A stretch of 24,264 nucleotides of DNA. Source: a bacterium (GTDB lineage Bacteria; Gemmatimonadota; Glassbacteria; GWA2-58-10). Of the stretch, positions 18,597-24,264 are shown piece by piece. The notes under the pieces are model-generated. The model ran no database searches. It was not told the DNA's origin and was given only the letters and a program-made list of their open reading frames with translations. Made by a program: the position numbers and the translations under genes. The DNA lies in the NCBI GenBank assembly GCA_021372515.1, contig JAJFUG010000185.1:1-24264 (forward strand), given 5' to 3'. Every line of letters begins with the position of its first letter. Position 1 is the stretch's first letter.

Positions 18597-19553
18597 TTGA
18601 GCCAGAGCCGCCGACTCCCAGCCTACCCGGACCGCAAGCGCTACCGCACCTACAGCGGCTACCTGAAAGAACTTTTCGGCTGCCGCGTGCATAAGATCTC
18701 GCTGGATGCCGGTTTCACCTGCCCCAACCGGGACGGCGTCCGGGGCACGGGCGGCTGCATCTTCTGCAACAACGAGGGGTTCAGCTACAACACCGCCCGC
18801 GCCGTCACCGACCTCGACTTGCAGCTCGAACAGGGCCGCGACCACATGCGCCGCCGTTTCGGGGCCGCCAGGTTCATCGCCTATTTCCAGGCCTATTCCT
18901 CCACCTACGCCCCGCTGGACACTCTGCGCCGCCTTTTCGACCACGCCCTGGCCGGCCCGGATATGGCCGGCCTGGCAGTCAGCACCCGGCCGGACTGCGT
19001 GCCGGATGAGGTGCTGGACCTTCTGGCCGGCTACAGCTCGCGTGTCCTGGTCTGGCTGGAGCTGGGCCTGCAGTCGGCCAATGACTCCAGCCTGGCCCGG
19101 CTCAACCGCTGCCACACGGTGGCGGATTTCACAGACGCCGCGCAGAGGGCCGCCGGGCGCGGCATTCCGGTGGCCGCCCACGTGATCCTGGGCCTGCCCG
19201 GCGAGGGGCGTGACGAAATGCTGGCCACGGCGCGCTACCTGGCCGACCTCAACGTGGCGGGCCTCAAGCTGCACGCCCTGCACGTGCTGCGCGGCACGGC
19301 CCTGGCCGCGCTTAACGCCGCCGAACCGGTCCGGCTTCTGGGTCTGGAGGAATACGCCGCCCTGGCCGCGGATTTCCTGGAGCACACCCGGCCGGAAGTG
19401 GTGATCCAGCGCCTGGCCGCGGATGCCCCGCGCCGCGAGCTGATCGCCCCGGACTGGTGCCTGCGCAAGCTGGAGACGGTAAATGCCGTGGAAATGGAAC
19501 TGGAAAGGCGGGACAGCTTTCAGGGGAGCGCGCTCAGCGGGCCAGGCGCTTGA
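18597..19553 (+). CDS. TIGR01212/YhcC-type radical SAM protein
   Basis: This 318-residue protein has the signature of the YhcC/TIGR01212 radical SAM family: YLKELFGCRVHKISLDAGF, then the iron-sulfur cysteines Cys42, Cys54 and Cys57 (C-x11-C-x2-C, in TCPNRDG to GGCIFCN). LELGLQSAND and ILGLPGE fit the partial TIM barrel and the SAM-binding region. The family cleaves S-adenosylmethionine with a [4Fe-4S] cluster; its physiological substrate is, to my knowledge, not established, though an RNA-related role has been suggested by relation to Elp3-type enzymes. The TTG at 18597 is the most likely start because family similarity begins by residue 14, but no ribosome-binding site precedes it. It lies 32 bp after the SPOR gene. 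Its 3' end overlaps the convergent PreA-like gene by 20 bp. Confidence 0.9.
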   Translation: MSQSRRLPAYPDRKRYRTYSGYLKELFGCRVHKISLDAGFTCPNRDGVRGTGGCIFCNNEGFSYNTARAVTDLDLQLEQGRDHMRRRFGAARFIAYFQAYSSTYAPLDTLRRLFDHALAGPDMAGLAVSTRPDCVPDEVLDLLAGYSSRVLVWLELGLQSANDSSLARLNRCHTVADFTDAAQRAAGRGIPVAAHVILGLPGEGRDEMLATARYLADLNVAGLKLHALHVLRGTALAALNAAEPVRLLGLEEYAALAADFLEHTRPEVVIQRLAADAPRRELIAPDWCLRKLETVNAVEMELERRDSFQGSALSGPGA

Positions 19554-20745
19554 GGCTCATGCAGTGGATTACCGGGCAGGCGGCCACGCAGAGACCGTCG
19601 CCCACGCACTTTTTCTTGTCCACCGAGGGCTTGCGCTGGCTGGAGAAATTGATCGCGTGGTAGCCCAGGCCCTCGCAGACCCGGTAGCAGACCCCGCAGC
19701 GGGTGCAGAGCTTCTCGTCCACCGAGGCCACCACCGGTACGTTGCGGTCCAGCTCGGCCGGGTCGGCCATGAACGGCAGGCTTTTGCCGCGCAGCTTTTC
19801 GAGCGTGGAGATCAACTTCTCTTCCAGATAGTCGCTCAGCCCGCTCTTGATGTGCTCGATCAGGCCGATGCCCTGCTGCAGCACCGCCCCCTGGTAGCAG
19901 ACCAGCGAGGCGCCCATCAGGATGAACTCCACCGAATCGCGCCAGTCATAGGCCCCACCCAGCACGGCCACGGGGAGGTCGCCGCGGTGACGGCCCCATT
20001 CGGCAAGCATGGCCAGGGTGTAGGGCTTGACCGCCGCTCCGCCCATCCGGCTGAACGTGCTGTGGTTGCCCACGTTGGGGAAAGGCACGAAATTGTTCAG
20101 GTTGATTCCGGGGATGCCCTGCGGCTCGTAGAAGATCGTGATCCCGTCAATCCCGGCGTCCTTGAGCACGGCGACAATCTCGGCGTGGTTAGTCACCATG
20201 CCGGGGAGTTTGGCCACCACGGGCGTGTTCTTGGCCCCCTCGCGCACGTAGCGGGCGGCTTTTTCCAGCAGCTTGACATCCTGGGCCACGGCCGGGAAAT
20301 CGGCGGCGCTCCAGGAGAAATCGCACTCGATCATGTCCGCGCCGGCCTGGTTCAGCCGCCGCGAGACTTTCAGCCACTCGTCCCGGTTGGTGCCCAGCAT
20401 GCTGGAAATCAACACCGCGCCGGGGACCCGTGATTTAAGAGTCTGGATCGTCTTTTCCGTGCTGTCCAGCGAAACGGCGCTCTGCGGTTCGTACCAGCCC
20501 AGGTCCACCAGGTGCTTGTCCTCGCGGTCCACCCCGCGGTAGATCGGGGCGCGTTTGCGCAGGTTGGTCAGGCTGGGTTTCTCATCCACGGCGCTCAGGG
20601 TGGTCCGGCGCAGAACGACACCGCCCCAGCCGGTTTCGAGCTGACGGGCGATCTGCTCGACCTCGCTGGTCGGGGGGACATGGTAGACCACGAACGGGTT
20701 GGGGAATTTAACTCCGCCGAAGGTGACGCTCAGGTTCAGGTCCAT
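19534..20745 (-). CDS. PreA-like dihydropyrimidine dehydrogenase subunit with two ferredoxin motifs
   Basis: This 403-residue protein matches PreA, the catalytic subunit of NAD-dependent dihydropyrimidine dehydrogenase: an FMN-binding dihydroorotate-dehydrogenase-like barrel (1-320) followed by a two-cluster ferredoxin domain. MIECDFS (138-144), GGAAVKP (235-241) and VLGGAYDWRD (261-270) fit the barrel. The E. coli-type FSCPQ stretch and Gly-rich loop are replaced by FSWSAADF (143-150), shorter and without the cysteine. The first cluster motif is complete (Cys347, 350, 353, 357). The second is CVGDGLCVAACP (380-391), with Asp383 in place of the second cysteine. The partner PreT-like gene lies 61 bp upstream in the same operon. 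The substrate may not be a pyrimidine; electron transfer from NAD(P)H through the partner is likely. Confidence 0.85.
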   Translation of the reverse strand: MDLNLSVTFGGVKFPNPFVVYHVPPTSEVEQIARQLETGWGGVVLRRTTLSAVDEKPSLTNLRKRAPIYRGVDREDKHLVDLGWYEPQSAVSLDSTEKTIQTLKSRVPGAVLISSMLGTNRDEWLKVSRRLNQAGADMIECDFSWSAADFPAVAQDVKLLEKAARYVREGAKNTPVVAKLPGMVTNHAEIVAVLKDAGIDGITIFYEPQGIPGINLNNFVPFPNVGNHSTFSRMGGAAVKPYTLAMLAEWGRHRGDLPVAVLGGAYDWRDSVEFILMGASLVCYQGAVLQQGIGLIEHIKSGLSDYLEEKLISTLEKLRGKSLPFMADPAELDRNVPVVASVDEKLCTRCGVCYRVCEGLGYHAINFSSQRKPSVDKKKCVGDGLCVAACPVIHCMSLKRLAR

Positions 20746-20806
20746 GCTCCACTCTTTCCGGTAGACTCCCCTCGGGCGGCCGGGGCCGCCGTGGCAGGGC
20801 GCCGAA

Positions 20807-22138
20807 TCATTTACCGCTGGTCAGTTTCTTGACTATCCTTCGCGCTGCGGCCTGACCGCAGGCCACCGCCGCATTTATCGTATCCACCCGCTCGACACAG
20901 CTTCCCGCCGCGAAAATGAACGGGTCACTGGTCTGCGAGGTCTCGGGGTCGATCTTTACCCGGCCCTCAGCCGTCACCTCCAGCCCGAACAGGTCGACCA
21001 GGGTGCGGTCCAGTTCCTGCCCGATGGAATAAATCACCGTATCGGCCGGGAACTCCTTCTCGCTGCCCTCGATGGGCACCGCCACCGGAGCCTTGCCCTC
21101 CACCTCTTTCAACTCGGTGTCCTGCAGGATCACTTTCTGGATGAAACCCTGCTCTCCGGTGACTATCTCCTTGAGCACGGTGTTGCAACGCAACTCCGCG
21201 CCGCTCAGGAGGAAGAAACGGAAACGGTTCTCGAACACCGGCATGCACTCGCGCGAGCGGCGGTAGATCAGGGTGATCGAGCCGATGCTCAGCTTGGCCA
21301 GGCTGGTGGCCACATCCAGCGAGACATTGCCCCCGCCCACGATCAGCACTTTCTCGCCCAGGCGCAGGCGTTTTTCTTTCAGCTTGAGCGATTCGAGTAT
21401 CTCCGACCCGGTGAACACATCGCCCTTGTCGCTCCCAGGGGCGTCGAGACGCCGCGGCACACCCATGCCGATTGTGAGCAGCAGGGCGTCGAAGCTGCGC
21501 TTGAGGCTCACCAGGTTGATGTTCTCGCCCACGTTGATCCCGGTCACCAGGTCCACGTCCAACTGCTGCAGCACGGTGTTGACCTCGTGCTCGATCACTT
21601 TCTCGCCGATCAGGTAGCTGGGCACGCCCTTGGTGAACACCCCTCCCGGCAGGCGCGAGGACTCGTACATGATCACCTTGCAGCCGCTCATGGCCAGCTC
21701 GGCCGCCGCGGCCAGGCCGGTGGGGCCGCTGCCCACCACGGCCACGCTGCGCCCGATGCTCTCGGGCAGCTCGGGCATATAGGGCGCCTTGGCGTTCAGG
21801 TCGTAATCGGCCAGCACACGCTCCAGCTCGGCGATACGGATCGGCCCGCCGAACTTGGCGCGCAGGCAGACTTTTTCGCTCTGTTCGTCATATGGGCAGA
21901 CACGCGATGTGATTCCGGGGAAGTAATTGCTTTCCTTGACCAGACGGAGGGCGCCGCGGAAGTTGCGCGAGCGCATCCGGGCGATGAACCCGGCGATGTC
22001 GGTGCGGGTGGGCGAGGCCTTAATGCAGGGGGCGTCATGGCACAGATAGCAGCGCGCCGCCTCCTCGATCGCTTCCGGATAGGAGAGGGTCCTGGTTTCC
22101 TCAGCGAAACCCTTAATCACTTTGGGCATGTTTGGCAA
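20807..22138 (-). CDS. PreT/GltD-like FAD-dependent NAD(P)H oxidoreductase
   Basis: This 443-residue protein resembles PreT and the small subunit of glutamate synthase, flavoproteins that pass electrons from NAD(P)H to a partner. An N-terminal iron-sulfur helical domain is followed by an FAD site VVGSGPTG (134-141) and an NAD(P)H site IVGGGNVSLDVA (266-277). A C-terminal FAAGSC motif completes the FAD site. The N-terminal cluster motif reads C-x2-C-x4-C-x3-S (Cys30, Cys33, Cys38, Ser42) where PreT has a fourth cysteine. The second cysteine group keeps Cys81 and Cys91 and is also altered. I chose the TTG at 22138 because GAGGAA lies 5 bases upstream; the ATG at 22129 is the alternative. The predicted promoter at 22178-22206 rules out the longer frame from 22318. 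Its partner gene follows. Confidence 0.87.
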   Translation of the reverse strand: MPNMPKVIKGFAEETRTLSYPEAIEEAARCYLCHDAPCIKASPTRTDIAGFIARMRSRNFRGALRLVKESNYFPGITSRVCPYDEQSEKVCLRAKFGGPIRIAELERVLADYDLNAKAPYMPELPESIGRSVAVVGSGPTGLAAAAELAMSGCKVIMYESSRLPGGVFTKGVPSYLIGEKVIEHEVNTVLQQLDVDLVTGINVGENINLVSLKRSFDALLLTIGMGVPRRLDAPGSDKGDVFTGSEILESLKLKEKRLRLGEKVLIVGGGNVSLDVATSLAKLSIGSITLIYRRSRECMPVFENRFRFFLLSGAELRCNTVLKEIVTGEQGFIQKVILQDTELKEVEGKAPVAVPIEGSEKEFPADTVIYSIGQELDRTLVDLFGLEVTAEGRVKIDPETSQTSDPFIFAAGSCVERVDTINAAVACGQAAARRIVKKLTSGK

Positions 22139-22177
22139 GGTAGTTCCTCGCAGAGGCGGGTCAGGAAATGGTTGATA

Positions 22178-22206
22178 ATTATAAATCAAGCGCCCCGGAA
22201 ATGCAA
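22178..22206 (-). promoter_or_regulatory. Predicted sigma70-like promoter of the PreT/PreA-like operon
   Basis: On the minus strand TTGCAT (22206-22201) and a perfect TATAAT (22183-22178) are separated by exactly 17 bases. Transcription would start near 22171, about 33 bases before the TTG at 22138. This is the best-formed promoter in the window. Confidence 0.75.
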
Positions 22207-22339
22207 TAGTTTTATGCATGTGTATTAATAACAACGAGTTGCGTCGTATTTCCAGGGGTCGGCGGCTAACTGCAGTGCAGAACACGGATAAATGTAATCC
22301 GGCGGGGGGTTGTTGCACCGACCGGGGGAGGCGGCGGCT

Positions 22340-22592
22340 TTACGAGATCAGCCCGTCCAGGCGCTCGATCAGCGCCCGCTGCTCGGCGGCCGCCAGCTCC
22401 AGCCTGCGCAGCACGGTCAGGCGGAAACAGATGTCCGTATCCGGGCAGTCCTGGCACTTGGTCGCGCTGGGCGCGCTCTGCACCACTCCCAGGGCGTCGG
22501 ACACGCTCTCGCCGAAAAAGCGCGTAAAACAGGGCAGGCGGCCACGGCGCTCATAGGCTGCGGACTCGGGCGGGAAACGGGATGGACGGCTT

Positions 22593-22600
<8 letters not shown>
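22340..22600 (-). CDS. Small cysteine-containing protein coupled to smc
   Basis: This 86-residue protein is not one I recognise. Its ATG at 22600 lies inside the last codons of smc, and the two genes overlap by 8 bp (ATGCCTGA), a usual sign of translational coupling. The sequence has a central CQDCPDTDIC (C-x2-C-x4-C) group and a further Cys24, so a zinc or iron-sulfur site is possible, followed by a Leu/Ala/Glu-rich helix at the C-terminus. Its Arg/Pro-rich N-terminus looks disordered. The coupling suggests that it is expressed with the chromosome-condensation protein; a functional link is inference. No terminator with a T-run is seen after its stop. Confidence 0.6.

Positions 22601-24264
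<1,664 letters not shown>

Overview
The window is a gene-dense, GC-rich stretch of a bacterial chromosome. An LpxL/HtrB-type acyltransferase, two putative lipoproteins, exported proteins and a SPOR-domain membrane protein point to a Gram-negative, outer-membrane organism. GyrA and SMC are ordinary housekeeping genes, and there are no transposases, integrases, phage genes, tRNAs, rRNAs or CRISPR arrays. The many diverged or domain-of-unknown-function proteins suggest a little-cultured lineage, but I cannot name a phylum from this sequence.

Layout. (1) 1-1127, minus strand: a FabL-type short-chain dehydrogenase, with its own promoter just after the gyrA terminator, followed by a small membrane protein cut by the window edge. 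(2) 1190-5404, minus: gyrA, and upstream of it two exported cyclophilin-type prolyl isomerases behind a clear sigma70-like promoter. (3) 5515-9606, minus: two large exported DUF3857/transglutaminase-like paralogues in tandem. One has a complete Cys-His-Asp triad; in the other all three positions are replaced. (4) 9607-10042: a divergent control region with a promoter on each strand and an inverted repeat. (5) 10043-13285, plus: an exported DUF5107-TPR protein of 1080 residues. (6) 13384-14283, minus: the acyltransferase, convergent with the previous gene across a 17-bp-stem hairpin. (7) 14477-19553, plus: a three-gene cluster of a diverged GT9 (heptosyltransferase-like) protein, a 1000-residue acidic membrane protein with a BY-kinase/MinD-like N-terminus lacking its P-loop and two C-terminal SPOR repeats, and a TIGR01212/YhcC-type radical SAM protein. 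(8) 19534-22138, minus: a two-gene PreT/PreA-like flavin and iron-sulfur oxidoreductase operon with changed active-site and cluster residues. (9) 22340-24264, minus: the C-terminal half of SMC, overlapping a downstream 86-residue cysteine-containing protein by 8 bp.

The recurring theme is paralogues or relatives of known enzymes that have lost catalytic residues next to genes that keep them, or inside envelope-related operons: the transglutaminase-like pair, the cyclophilin pair, the GT9-like protein and the P-loop-less ATPase domain. The best candidate for an undescribed system is the 14477-18564 pair (GT9-like protein plus acidic pseudo-ATPase/SPOR protein), which I infer acts at the cell envelope or septum. 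The second is the enzyme/pseudoenzyme DUF3857 pair, divergent from the DUF5107-TPR gene. All functional readings come from sequence patterns recognised by eye; no database or structure search was run.
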